Part shown: positions 16,748 through 24,950 of the stretch, piece after piece
Layout of the letters: the number at the start of each line of letters is the position of its first letter
How positions within the stretch are numbered: position 1 is the stretch's first letter
Origin: CAXBMB01 sp963976695
Lineage (GTDB): Bacteria; Pseudomonadota; Alphaproteobacteria; Kiloniellales; DSM-21159
NCBI GenBank assembly: GCA_963976695.1
Contig: CAXBMB010000010.1
Coordinates: 3,511-67,510, forward strand
DNA length: 64,000 nucleotides
Direction: 5' to 3'
Position numbers and translations under genes: made by a program
Notes under the pieces: model-generated
The model's input: the letters and a program-made list of their open reading frames with translations, nothing else
What the model was told of the DNA's origin: nothing
Database searches by the model: none

Positions 16748-18501
16748 CAGCGCATTTCCTCCACTGGCTCCACCCCGTAAATCCGTAATCCTGAGGCTAT
16801 CACGCCCGCCGTGGCCTTCAACAGCGCCATCCGCGCCGCAGTGACCTCGCGGTCTTCCTCAATCAGGAACCGCAGGCTGGCATCGCCCTTGCCCTTCGTC
16901 CAGAGGGCATGAAAAGCCGCCGCCACCTCCTGCAGGAAAAAGGCGATCCGATGCGGCTCCTTCACCTCGGCGGCGGCTTCGATCAAGCGCGGCCAACTGG
17001 CCAGCTGTTTAATCAACGCCAGTTCGCCCGGGTCGCGCAAGCGCGACAGCGGGGCGGCCGCCAAAGCCTCGGATTGCTGGTCGATGGAGGCGAAGGCCTC
17101 GCCCGCATGGCGCAGCACGGAACAGGCCCGGGCGTGGGCGTACTGCACATAAAACACCGGATTGTCCTTCGACTGCTCCTTAACCTTGTCCAGGTCAAAG
17201 TCCAGCGTCGCGTCGTTCTTCCGGGTCAACATGATAAAGCGCAGCACGTCCTTGCCAACCTCCTCCACCACCTCTTGCAGGGTGATGAAGTTGCCGGAGC
17301 GCTTGGACATCTTAACCTCCTGGCCGTGCCGGGTCAGCTTGACCAGTTGACACAGCAGGATGCTCAGCTCGCCCTTTTCCTCGGTCAGGGCCCGCACCGC
17401 CGCCTTCATCCGCTTGACGTAGCCGCCGTGGTCAGCGCCTAGAATATCCACCTGCTGGGCAAACCCGCGCCGATACTTTTGCAGGTGATAGGCCATGTCA
17501 TTGGCAAAATAGGTCCAGGAGCCGTCGGACTTCTTCAACGGCCGGTCGACGTCGTCACCGAACTGGGTGGCGCGGAACAGTGTCTGCGGCCGCGGCTCCC
17601 AGTCGTCAGGCAACTTGCCTTTCGGTGGCGGCAGCACGCCAACATAGACCAAATCGCGCTTTTCCAGAGTCTCCAGCACGTCGTTGACCGCGCCGGCCTC
17701 GACCAGTGCGCGCTCGGAGGTAAAGACATCCTGCCGGATGCCGGCGGCGGCAAGATCGGCGCGCACCTGCGTCATCATGGCGTCAATGGCGAAGGGACGC
17801 ACCACCGGGAGCCACACCGCCTCGTCGACCGACATCCACTTGTCGCCGTCGCGCACCGCCAGGGCCTGCCCCACCGGGACCAGATAGCTGCCGGGATAGT
17901 AGCCTTCCGGAATCTCGCCGATGTCCTCGCCCCTGGCTTCGCGATATCGCAGGTAAACCGTGCGCCCCAGGGTGTCCACCTGGGATCCGGCGTCGTTGAT
18001 GTAGTATTCGCGCGTCACGTCATAGCCCGCGGTTTCCAGCAACGACGCCAGCGCATCGCCCACCACGGCGCCGCGCGCGTGTCCGACGGTCAGCGGACCG
18101 GTGGGATTGGCGGAGACATACTCGACATTGACGGCTTGGCCCTGGCCCAGGTCCGAACGGCCAAAGGCGTCACCGGCCCGCAGCATCTGTCCGAGGTATG
18201 CCTGCCAGAAATCCGCCGCCAGGCGCAGGTTTATAAACCCGGGGCCGGCAACCTCGGCAGCCACGACCCGCTCTTCCGCCGCCAGCAGGGACACCAGCTT
18301 TTGCGCCAGATCACGGGGTTTCACACCCGCCGCCTTGGCCAGCACCATGGCCGCGTTGCTGGACAGATCGCCATGGCTGGGATCGCGCGGAGGCTCCACC
18401 GTGACGCGGCTGGTATCCAACCCGTTGGGCAGATCGCCCGAGTTGGCCATGACATCAATCTTGGCAAGAACAACGTTACGGAAGTCTTTGAATAGGTTCA
18501 T
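16747..18501 (-). CDS. argS: Arginine--tRNA ligase
   Basis: ArgS is a class I synthetase charging tRNA-Arg. The HIGH-type motif appears in ANPTGPLTVGHARG (about residues 120-133), and the conserved KMSKRSGNFITLQE segment appears near residue 380. The C-terminal DALR anticodon-binding domain ends in the expected LYGVEPVEEM-like sequence. I start at the ATG at 18501; a TTG four codons earlier is the alternative. Length (584) is normal. The downstream SPOR gene overlaps by 4 bases, and dgt ends just upstream. Confidence 0.96.
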   Translation of the reverse strand: MNLFKDFRNVVLAKIDVMANSGDLPNGLDTSRVTVEPPRDPSHGDLSSNAAMVLAKAAGVKPRDLAQKLVSLLAAEERVVAAEVAGPGFINLRLAADFWQAYLGQMLRAGDAFGRSDLGQGQAVNVEYVSANPTGPLTVGHARGAVVGDALASLLETAGYDVTREYYINDAGSQVDTLGRTVYLRYREARGEDIGEIPEGYYPGSYLVPVGQALAVRDGDKWMSVDEAVWLPVVRPFAIDAMMTQVRADLAAAGIRQDVFTSERALVEAGAVNDVLETLEKRDLVYVGVLPPPKGKLPDDWEPRPQTLFRATQFGDDVDRPLKKSDGSWTYFANDMAYHLQKYRRGFAQQVDILGADHGGYVKRMKAAVRALTEEKGELSILLCQLVKLTRHGQEVKMSKRSGNFITLQEVVEEVGKDVLRFIMLTRKNDATLDFDLDKVKEQSKDNPVFYVQYAHARACSVLRHAGEAFASIDQQSEALAAAPLSRLRDPGELALIKQLASWPRLIEAAAEVKEPHRIAFFLQEVAAAFHALWTKGKGDASLRFLIEEDREVTAARMALLKATAGVIASGLRIYGVEPVEEMR

Positions 18502-18522
18502 TTTATCGTTCAAAACTGGAGA

Positions 18523-19704
18523 TTAGATACGGACATAAGGATCAAAAACTTTTTCATGGGCTTCCAAGGCGTAGCGGTCGGTCATGCCGGCAATGTAGTC
18601 AGCCACCACCCGCGCCTTGGCCTCGCGTCCAGCAGCCTGCTCCACCTTGAGACGCCACTGGTTGGGCAGGCAGTTGGGCTGGTCCAAGAAAACGTTAAAA
18701 AGATCCCGCACAACCCGGCGCACCTTAAAGGACATGCGGTTTACCTTGTAGTGGCGGTAAACGCGCTGGAAAAGAAAGTGACGAAGGGTTTTCTGGTTCT
18801 GCACCATGGTGTCGGAAAAGGCAACCGTGGCCCGCCCGGCGCGGCGAATGTCATCGGCGCTGTCTGGTCGCAGACCCTTCAATCGCCGCCCTGTTTCCGC
18901 CACCACGTCTTCAACCATGATCGAGATCAGCCGCCGAATGGCTTCATGGATGAGGCGGCCCTTTTCCAGCCCCGGGTAGAGATCCGCGACCTGCTTGAAC
19001 ACCTCGCCAACAAACGGCAGCTCAAAAATTTCCTCCAGCTGGATCAACTCCGCGCGCAGGCCGTCATCGATATCGTGGTTGTTGTAGGCAATGTCGTCGG
19101 AGAGCGCCGCGACCTGAGCCTCCAGGCCGGCGTAGCTGTCCAACTCCAAATCCATCTTCGCGTTGAACTCGGCAAAGGTGCGGCGAAGGTAACGTACCGG
19201 ACCGTTGTGTTTGGCAAGCCCCTCCAGGCTTTCCCAGGTCAGATTCAAGCCGTCGAAAGCGGCGTAGCGCCCTTCCAGCTGCACCACCGTTCGAAAGGTT
19301 TGCTCATTGTGGTCAAACCCGCCCAACTCTTTCATCGCCGCCTGAAGCTCATGCTCGCCGGCATGGCCAAAGCAGGTGTGCCCTAGATCGTGAGCCAGGG
19401 CCAGGGCCTCGGCCAAATCCTGATCCAGCCGCAGGTCCCGCGCGATTGAGCGGGCGATCTGCGCGACCTCAAGCGAATGGGTCAGGCGGGTGCGGTAATA
19501 ATCACCCTCGTGATAGACGAAAACCTGGGTTTTATACTGTAATTTGCGGAACGCGCCGGAGTGAACGATACGATCTCGATCCCGTTGGAAAACCGAACGC
19601 GTGGCGCTTTCGGGCTCGTTGACCAGACGACCGCGGCTGGCCGTTGCCTGGGTGGCATAGCAAGCAAGCTGCCCCTGAGGAATGGCGGAGTGATCTAAAT
19701 CCAT
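18523..19704 (-). CDS. dgt: dGTP triphosphohydrolase-like HD protein
   Basis: This HD-domain phosphohydrolase of the dGTPase type removes triphosphate from deoxynucleotides. The start at ATG 19704 gives 393 residues, the usual length; the open frame continues 108 codons upstream but that part shows no family similarity. Seen motifs are RSVFQRDRDRIVHSGAFRKLQYKTQVF, here the fragment FRKLQYKTQVF, then the metal ligands in THSLEVAQIAR and ALAHDLGHTCFGHAGE, and a later ALSDDIAYNNHDIDDG. It lies directly upstream of argS on the same strand and is divergent from erpA. Confidence 0.93.
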   Translation of the reverse strand: MDLDHSAIPQGQLACYATQATASRGRLVNEPESATRSVFQRDRDRIVHSGAFRKLQYKTQVFVYHEGDYYRTRLTHSLEVAQIARSIARDLRLDQDLAEALALAHDLGHTCFGHAGEHELQAAMKELGGFDHNEQTFRTVVQLEGRYAAFDGLNLTWESLEGLAKHNGPVRYLRRTFAEFNAKMDLELDSYAGLEAQVAALSDDIAYNNHDIDDGLRAELIQLEEIFELPFVGEVFKQVADLYPGLEKGRLIHEAIRRLISIMVEDVVAETGRRLKGLRPDSADDIRRAGRATVAFSDTMVQNQKTLRHFLFQRVYRHYKVNRMSFKVRRVVRDLFNVFLDQPNCLPNQWRLKVEQAAGREAKARVVADYIAGMTDRYALEAHEKVFDPYVRI

Positions 19705-19868
19705 GAGCAAAAACCTACGCGCGGCCGCGATGGGCTGCAACGCGCAAATGCGGCGCGCCAAAAAAGCGTGCGCATTATCCACGCCCGTCCCGCTCAACCG
19801 CATCTGTGCGCGACGTTTTCGCCTATCGTGCGCATAGCTGCAATTCCCGCAGCAAGTCATTCCACCTC

Positions 19869-19901
19869 TTGGTTTGACAAGAAACCAACCTAAATTACAC
19901 T
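19869..19901 (+). promoter_or_regulatory. Promoter with overlapping palindrome, upstream of erpA
   Basis: TTGACA (19874-19879) and TACACT (19896-19901) are 16 bases apart. The -35 hexamer lies within a perfect inverted repeat TTGGTTT-N6-AAACCAA (19869-19888), so a repressor could block it. It faces erpA and would give a leader of about 235 bases. The regulator is not identified; an iron-sulfur or iron sensor would fit the gene. Confidence 0.5.
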
Positions 19902-20144
19902 GATGGGTCCCGGCGCCGTAAATCCGATAGCGAAACCTTTGCCCCGCAATGGACAGATGGCTGTGGTACAAGACTCGGTATCGGATCGAGGCAAGCCTGA
20001 ATGGAACGGGGCGAACCGACGACGACACCGGACGTTACCCGACGACCCGCGTTTCTGGGCCTGGAAGTTCCCGCCCGGGCGCTGCTGGAAGGATCTCGGG
20101 TGAAAAGGCCCGCAGAACACAACCGACGAACGGACGAACGAGCC

Positions 20145-20519
20145 ATGATTGAGGCGACTGAACAAACCGGCGCCACCACGACAAGCGAGCAGGCCTGCTT
20201 GCTGCTCAGCGAAAACGCCGCCAAGCGGATCGCTTACCTGGCGCAAATGGAAAAGCTACCCAAGGCCCAACTGCGCATTTCGGTCAGCGGCGGCGGCTGC
20301 TCCGGCTTCCAGTACCATTACGACTTTGACGCCCAGGTGAACGACGACGACCGTCTTTTCACCCGCGACCAGGCGGCGGTTGTAATCGATGAAACGTCCC
20401 TGGAGCTGCTCAACGGTTCTGAAGTCGATTTTGTCGAGGACCTGATGGGCGCCTACTTCAAGATCGAGAACCCCAATGCCGCCAGTTCCTGTGGCTGCGG
20501 CTCCTCCTTTTCGGTCTAG
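20145..20519 (+). CDS. erpA: A-type iron-sulfur cluster carrier ErpA
   Basis: ErpA carries and inserts Fe-S clusters into target enzymes. From the ATG at 20145 the protein has 124 residues. The three conserved cysteines are present in SGGGCSGFQYHYDFD and the C-terminal SCGCGSSFSV. A longer frame upstream to 20001 lacks similarity and is not used. ErpA and IscA are hard to separate by sequence alone; the free-standing location away from an isc or suf operon favours ErpA. A strong terminator follows at 20597. Confidence 0.93.
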   Translation: MIEATEQTGATTTSEQACLLLSENAAKRIAYLAQMEKLPKAQLRISVSGGGCSGFQYHYDFDAQVNDDDRLFTRDQAAVVIDETSLELLNGSEVDFVEDLMGAYFKIENPNAASSCGCGSSFSV

Positions 20520-20596
20520 CCGCCCGCGCCGCCGGCAGCGCAAAGGGCAATTCAGAACAGCAAGAAAACCCGCCAACCGTTTATTTATGCTGATGA

Positions 20597-20628
20597 AATC
20601 CCCATTGTTTTTTGGGGATTTTTTTTGC
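20597..20628 (+). terminator. Intrinsic terminator after erpA
   Basis: AAATCCCC pairs with GGGGATTT across a T-rich loop, and eight T residues follow. This is a textbook plus-strand terminator about 80 bases after the erpA stop, separating it from xthA. Confidence 0.85.
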
Positions 20629-20778
20629 CCCACCGCCCGCCGGGCCAATTGGTCGACAAGGATGCTTTTCCTTTCATCCAATAGATGCCACAAGATTGGC
20701 CTTGGATAGGTCGCCTTGTTCCGCTGCCCCGCCGCCGCCCCTGCTCCGAAATTCGAGGAAACAAGAGGACAGTCGATC

Positions 20779-21552
20779 ATGGTTAAGATTGCCACCTGGA
20801 ACGTCAATTCGGTGAAAGCCCGTCTGCCCATCCTGTTGGATTGGCTGGCGCGCTTTTCCCCCGACATCGTGATGCTGCAGGAGCTCAAGGGCGTGGCGGA
20901 GAATTTCCCCAGGGGCGAGGTCGAGGCTTTGGGTTATCACGCGGCGGTGGTTGGGCAGAAGGCCTACAACGGCGTGGCGCTGCTGTCCAAGCAGCCCTTG
21001 GAAAAGATCGTCGACAGGCTGCCCGGCGATGACCAGGACGACCAGGCGCGCTATGTCGAGGCGACAACCTTTGGACTGCGCGTCGCCTCGCTTTATCTGC
21101 CCAATGGCAATCCGGTGGACAGCGACAAATATCCATACAAGCTGCGCTGGATGGCGCGCCTCCAGCAACAGGCCCAAGCCGCCCTGGCAAGCGAACAACC
21201 GGTGGTTTTCGCCGGCGATTACAACATCATCCCGGAAGATCAGGACTGTTATGATCCCAAGGTCTGGGAAGACGACGCGCTCTTTCGCCTGGAAAGCCGC
21301 AAAGCCTTCCGCCGACTGATCAATCTGGGATATGTGGACGCTTTTCGCGCCCTGAACCAAGACTCGGACGCCTACACCTTTTGGGACTACCAGCGCGGTG
21401 CCTGGCAAAGGAACCACGGCATCCGAATCGATCACCAGTTGCTGTCTCCGCAAGCGGCGGACCGGCTGCAGAAGGTTGGCATCGATAAGGCGCTCAGGGA
21501 TTTGCCGAAGGCCTCCGACCACACCCCGCTGTGGATCGAACTGGCCGACTGA
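20779..21552 (+). CDS. xthA: Exodeoxyribonuclease III
   Basis: This is an AP endonuclease / 3'-5' exonuclease of base-excision repair. From the ATG at 20779 the protein has 257 residues. Typical segments are MVKIATWNVNSVKARLP, the metal ligand Glu in MLQELKG, the catalytic stretch FAGDYNIIPEDQD, WDYQRGAWQRNHGIRIDHQL with its IDH motif, and the terminal KASDHTPLW. It is a single-gene unit between the erpA terminator and a repeat-rich spacer. Confidence 0.96.
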   Translation: MVKIATWNVNSVKARLPILLDWLARFSPDIVMLQELKGVAENFPRGEVEALGYHAAVVGQKAYNGVALLSKQPLEKIVDRLPGDDQDDQARYVEATTFGLRVASLYLPNGNPVDSDKYPYKLRWMARLQQQAQAALASEQPVVFAGDYNIIPEDQDCYDPKVWEDDALFRLESRKAFRRLINLGYVDAFRALNQDSDAYTFWDYQRGAWQRNHGIRIDHQLLSPQAADRLQKVGIDKALRDLPKASDHTPLWIELAD

Positions 21553-21842
21553 GTCCCACCGAACCCCACCGTACCTCACCGACATTGAGCCGCGCGGGCC
21601 CCGGGGCCAGGCCCCAGGTCCAAGCCTGGACCAAACCGGAGCCAAGCCTGGACCAAGCGCCGGACCCGGCGCGGTCGAATTTTCTCGGTACAAATTCTTC
21701 TTTTGCGCTTCTTTTCAAAATATTAGGAAATTAAGTCTAATTTTAGAGAAATCCTCCATTTTCCCCCGTTCCCAAGAAAACCGAAATCGCGGTAAACTTG
21801 CTGAGACAACAACTTTCACAATCTTCAATCAGTAGGTGTCCA
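21553..21842. repeat. xthA / PAS-protein spacer with two tandem-repeat families
   Basis: Directly after the xthA stop three 10-bp units of the CCCACCGAAC type lie at 21555-21584. Next come two 22-bp units beginning CCAAGCCTGGACCAA within 21622-21665. The remaining bases (about 21680-21842) are AT-rich and probably hold the promoter of the PAS gene. No gene is seen. Confidence 0.55.
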
Positions 21843-22445
21843 ATGGTTCGATCAATTGATTGCGCACCACAACTGGAAAGCGCGCAATCGGAGTATTGCC
21901 TAACGCAGGATCAGCTGGTTTTCCTGAACTATTGGCGTGCCAAAATCCACCTTGGCCGCCTGCCCGGACGGCACGACATCGACCCGTTGGAGTTTCCCAA
22001 GCTTCTTCCGCGAATCGGGCTGGTCGATGTGCTTCGCAACGACCAGGCGGTCGACCACCCGCTGGTCTATCGCGCCCGGCTGCTGGGGACGGAAATCACC
22101 GCGCATTTCGGTCGGGACGTTACCGGCAAAGTGGGCCAGCAACTTTACGATAACGCCTATCTTCGCCAGATCGAGGCCATCTACGGCCAGGTGGTCGCCG
22201 ATGGCGTGCCGCTGCTTTGTCTGTGCCAAGTTCCGATCAAGGACGGCGGCGGGATGACGACCTACAGCCGCCTGATCGCGCCGCTGGCCGCCAACGGCGA
22301 AGATGTGGACATGCTGTTGTCGCTTTTTACCTTCCCGCCGAGCGAACCGGCGACAAGACGGCAACTTGCTTGCGCCAAGTCAGTCTGGCAGGTCGCCGCC
22401 TATCGGGAATCAGACGTCAGCATTCCCTCGATGACGGCGGGCTGA
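21843..22445 (+). CDS. PAS-domain protein (PAS_5 type)
   Basis: This 200-residue soluble protein of the alphaproteobacterial PAS_5 group has unknown ligand and output. The core runs from LVFLNYWRAKIHLGRLPGR (about residues 25-43) through FPKLLPRIGLVDVL and VYRARLLGTEITAHFGRDVTG to SRLIAPLAANGEDVDMLL. No kinase, cyclase or DNA-binding domain is attached, so it would act through a partner. The ATG at 21843 is preferred over an in-frame upstream start at 21798 because conserved sequence begins after it. It converges with the M81 peptidase gene. Confidence 0.78.
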   Translation: MVRSIDCAPQLESAQSEYCLTQDQLVFLNYWRAKIHLGRLPGRHDIDPLEFPKLLPRIGLVDVLRNDQAVDHPLVYRARLLGTEITAHFGRDVTGKVGQQLYDNAYLRQIEAIYGQVVADGVPLLCLCQVPIKDGGGMTTYSRLIAPLAANGEDVDMLLSLFTFPPSEPATRRQLACAKSVWQVAAYRESDVSIPSMTAG

Positions 22446-22528
22446 TCGGCAGGCCAGCGGACTTTTTTCTTTTCAACTGTTTTCAGTCCGCCTCACGCAA
22501 GCCGCGCCTTGACTCCAATCCCGCTATT

Positions 22529-24025
22529 TCAGCTCTCTTGCCCGGCCCGACGCGGCATGATGCGCAGGTCCTTGCGCAGGTTCCGATAGTCCAACTGATG
22601 ATGGTCAACCAGATTGGGGCCCGGCGAGACCGCCACCAGCACCGCCTCGGCAATCGGTTGGAAGTCGGCTCTGAAGTGGACCGAGGATTTTACCGCCACG
22701 ATGGCGCAGTCCGCCGGCTCCACCCCCAGGTGTCGAAACATCGCCTGATCGGCCGTCTGGGTTTTCTTCGTCGCCAGCGCCACCTTGACGCCCGCCACCT
22801 CCAGCAGCGCCATCGGCCCCAACTGCATTTTCGCCCCTTTGTAGAAGGGACCGTCGCATTGGAAGCATCCATCCCCCAAGCGCAGCACCCTGACTTCCTT
22901 TTCCAGCGGCTTATGGCCGGGAAGGCCGCTCTTGGCGCCGATCGACAGGGTCACAACGGCGCCTTCACCGGCGCGGTGCGCCGCCGCCGCCGCCGCGCCG
23001 TCGATAATCAGACCGATCACCGCATTGGGGGCCTGCTGCCGGATCATTTCCGCCAGCAGGCCAACCGTGTCGCCGTTGCCGCCGGCGCCTGGATTGTCCT
23101 GGGTATCGGCCAGAATGATCGGTCGAGAGGCCGCCTGCGACTTGATGATTGCCTGACGCACCGCCTTCGCGGCCGGCAGCACGCCGGCGGCAAAGGCGGT
23201 TTCCTCGCCGACCACCGCGTCATAGAGCTTGTTACAGGCGTCCTCGGCCCGTTGTTTCGAGGGGTCGTAGGCAAATACCGAAGGGCCGCAGTGATAGATA
23301 TCGGCGGGACTGAAGCCGGCGGCGAACGAGAGGGTCAGAGCTTCTTTGCCCTCCATCTGCCCGACCTGCCGATAGAGATCGGCGGCCGGTTCAATCAGGC
23401 TGCAGCCACTGTTTAGCGGAATGAGGAACGGCAGCTGGCGATAGGCCTTTTCAACCTTGAGGCCGTCGAGCAGCTGCAGCAACAGCGCGGCGGCCTTGTC
23501 GCCGGTATCGGCCATGTCGACATGCGGATAGGTCTGGTAGGCGATAAGGCCGTCGGCCAGTTCGACCATTTCCGGCGTGACGTTGGCGTGCAGGTCCAAA
23601 CTGGCCACCAGCGGCCGCTCCGGCCCAATCAGCGCCCGCACGCGGCGCAAAATCTCCCCTTCACCATCCTGATAGCTTTCGGTCACCATGGCGCCATGCA
23701 AATCCAGGTAAACCGCCTCCAGGTCGTCCAGACCTTCCTGCAGTCCCGCCAGAACAACGCCGGTGATGCGTTCGAAGGCGTCATCCGTCACCTGGGCTGA
23801 CGGCGTGGCGCCGGCCCAGATCAACGGCAAAACCTCCTTGCCCGCCGCGAGAAACCGCGCAAGAGCCCCAGATGCCGGAATATTGGTCGCCTGAAACCTG
23901 TCAAGAATGGCCGCGCCTTGGGTCAGCTCCGGATAGCCCCCACCGACGACAAAGGCGCGGTAATCGGCTTTGGAGGGCGCAAAGGTATTGGTTTCATGTT
24001 GAAACCCGGCAACGGCAATGGTCAT
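22529..24025 (-). CDS. M81-family metallopeptidase (MlrC-like)
   Basis: This is a zinc enzyme of the family typified by microcystinase C (MlrC); the natural substrate here is unknown. From ATG 24025 it has 498 residues, the full family length. Visible features are IAVAGFQHETNTFAPSKADY at the start, DLHGAMVTESYQDGEGE, ASLDLHANVTPEMVELAD with conserved His residues, LADTQDNPGAGGNGDTV and the C-terminal SSVHFRADF. It stands alone, with a CTAGAGT-type palindrome 42 bases upstream of the start. Confidence 0.88.
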   Translation of the reverse strand: MTIAVAGFQHETNTFAPSKADYRAFVVGGGYPELTQGAAILDRFQATNIPASGALARFLAAGKEVLPLIWAGATPSAQVTDDAFERITGVVLAGLQEGLDDLEAVYLDLHGAMVTESYQDGEGEILRRVRALIGPERPLVASLDLHANVTPEMVELADGLIAYQTYPHVDMADTGDKAAALLLQLLDGLKVEKAYRQLPFLIPLNSGCSLIEPAADLYRQVGQMEGKEALTLSFAAGFSPADIYHCGPSVFAYDPSKQRAEDACNKLYDAVVGEETAFAAGVLPAAKAVRQAIIKSQAASRPIILADTQDNPGAGGNGDTVGLLAEMIRQQAPNAVIGLIIDGAAAAAAHRAGEGAVVTLSIGAKSGLPGHKPLEKEVRVLRLGDGCFQCDGPFYKGAKMQLGPMALLEVAGVKVALATKKTQTADQAMFRHLGVEPADCAIVAVKSSVHFRADFQPIAEAVLVAVSPGPNLVDHHQLDYRNLRKDLRIMPRRAGQES

Positions 24026-24066
24026 CTTTCGGCGGCTCCCCTGGCGCCGGCACGGCAGCGCCAAGA

Positions 24067-24115
24067 CTAGAGTGTGATCTGAGGCGGTTTCACGAGTTAA
24101 ACCGATCTGACTCTA
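24067..24115. promoter_or_regulatory. Long imperfect palindrome with CTAGAGT box
   Basis: Outer arms TAGAGT/ACTCTA (24068-24073 with 24110-24115) and inner arms CGGTTT/AAACCG (24085-24090 with 24099-24104) give a 48-base symmetric element before the M81 gene. Related sequence recurs before the CHASE2 cyclase (32639-32662). A promoter-associated operator or small repeated element is likely. Confidence 0.45.
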
Positions 24116-24200
24116 ACGGGCGACGCGACAAACCCCAAGCTGGCCGGCGATCATCCCGCAGCAAAAGTCTTGTGCGAAACAGGTCCTGCCGGCTGCCGGG

Positions 24201-24950
24201 TCAGGAAAGCCGAAGCTTGCGGCGCAGAAACCGGCCCGGCGCGGCCAGTTTCAACCGGCCTGTCGCGGACTGTTGAAAAACCCATCCGCGCCGCGCGAAG
24301 GCCTTGGCCAACCAGTAGGTGGTGAAGGCCGCCACCGCGCCGCCGGCCAAGACGTCGCTGAGATAGTGGGCGTTCACCACCACCCGCTGGAAAACCAGCC
24401 AGCCGAAGATGATCCAGGCCGCCGTTTGATAACGCGGCAGGAACAGGCCAAAGAGAAAAGCCAGCACCATACCGGTGTTGGCATGCCCGGAAGGCAACGA
24501 GTTCCAAGCCGATCCAAAGGAAAAGGGATCGAAACCGAAAAACCCCTCCTGCTGGTAGATCTTCGGACGCGCCCGCCCGATGATAACCTTCAGGATGTTG
24601 GTTAAAATTCCCGACCCGGCAATCGCCACAAACCAGAACCCGGCGGCGGCGGCAATCCAACCATCAAGCCGCGCCGTCGGTTTATGCCCGCCAAAGGCGC
24701 GGCGATAGCCGAAGAACAACAGCAGCAGGCCACTGGGGATCAACCACCATTCGGCTTTAAGCAGATCGGTCACCGCGCGCCCAAGCTCGACCACCGGCCC
24801 CTCGGCCCAGCGGAAGAACAGCGACAGCGGCAAATCAACGAACAGCATGGAAATAACCATGGCCACCGCGACAATTCCATAGCGACCCAGCGGGGACAGT
24901 CCCCGCCACAGCCGCCGGGGACGCGAAAGCGAGTTGAATAAACCAGTCAT
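24201..24950 (-). CDS. PAP2-family membrane phosphatase
   Basis: This integral membrane phosphatase probably acts on a lipid phosphate or pyrophosphate. The 249 residues include six predicted helices and the three PAP2 motifs: KVIIGRARPK (about residues 125-134), LPSGHAN (about 154-160) and RVVVNAHYLSDVLAG (about 190-204). The ATG overlaps the GT39 stop by 4 bases, so it is the last gene of the glycosylation operon. Recycling of undecaprenyl phosphate or trimming of lipid A phosphate would fit, but the substrate is inferred. Confidence 0.9.
   Translation of the reverse strand: MTGLFNSLSRPRRLWRGLSPLGRYGIVAVAMVISMLFVDLPLSLFFRWAEGPVVELGRAVTDLLKAEWWLIPSGLLLLFFGYRRAFGGHKPTARLDGWIAAAAGFWFVAIAGSGILTNILKVIIGRARPKIYQQEGFFGFDPFSFGSAWNSLPSGHANTGMVLAFLFGLFLPRYQTAAWIIFGWLVFQRVVVNAHYLSDVLAGGAVAAFTTYWLAKAFARRGWVFQQSATGRLKLAAPGRFLRRKLRLS

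Noticed and set aside
19705..20028. N-terminal extension of dgt
   Set aside because: The added 108 codons show no family similarity and run over the erpA promoter region. The ATG at 19704 gives the normal length.
22457..22491. Hairpin GCGGACT/AGTCCGC between the PAS and M81 genes
   Set aside because: The arms pair, but the 21-base loop holds the T residues and no T-run follows on either strand, so a terminator call is not supported.
22217..23416. 399-codon plus-strand frame opposite the M81 gene
   Set aside because: Antisense shadow with no domain; the M81 protein on the other strand is complete.
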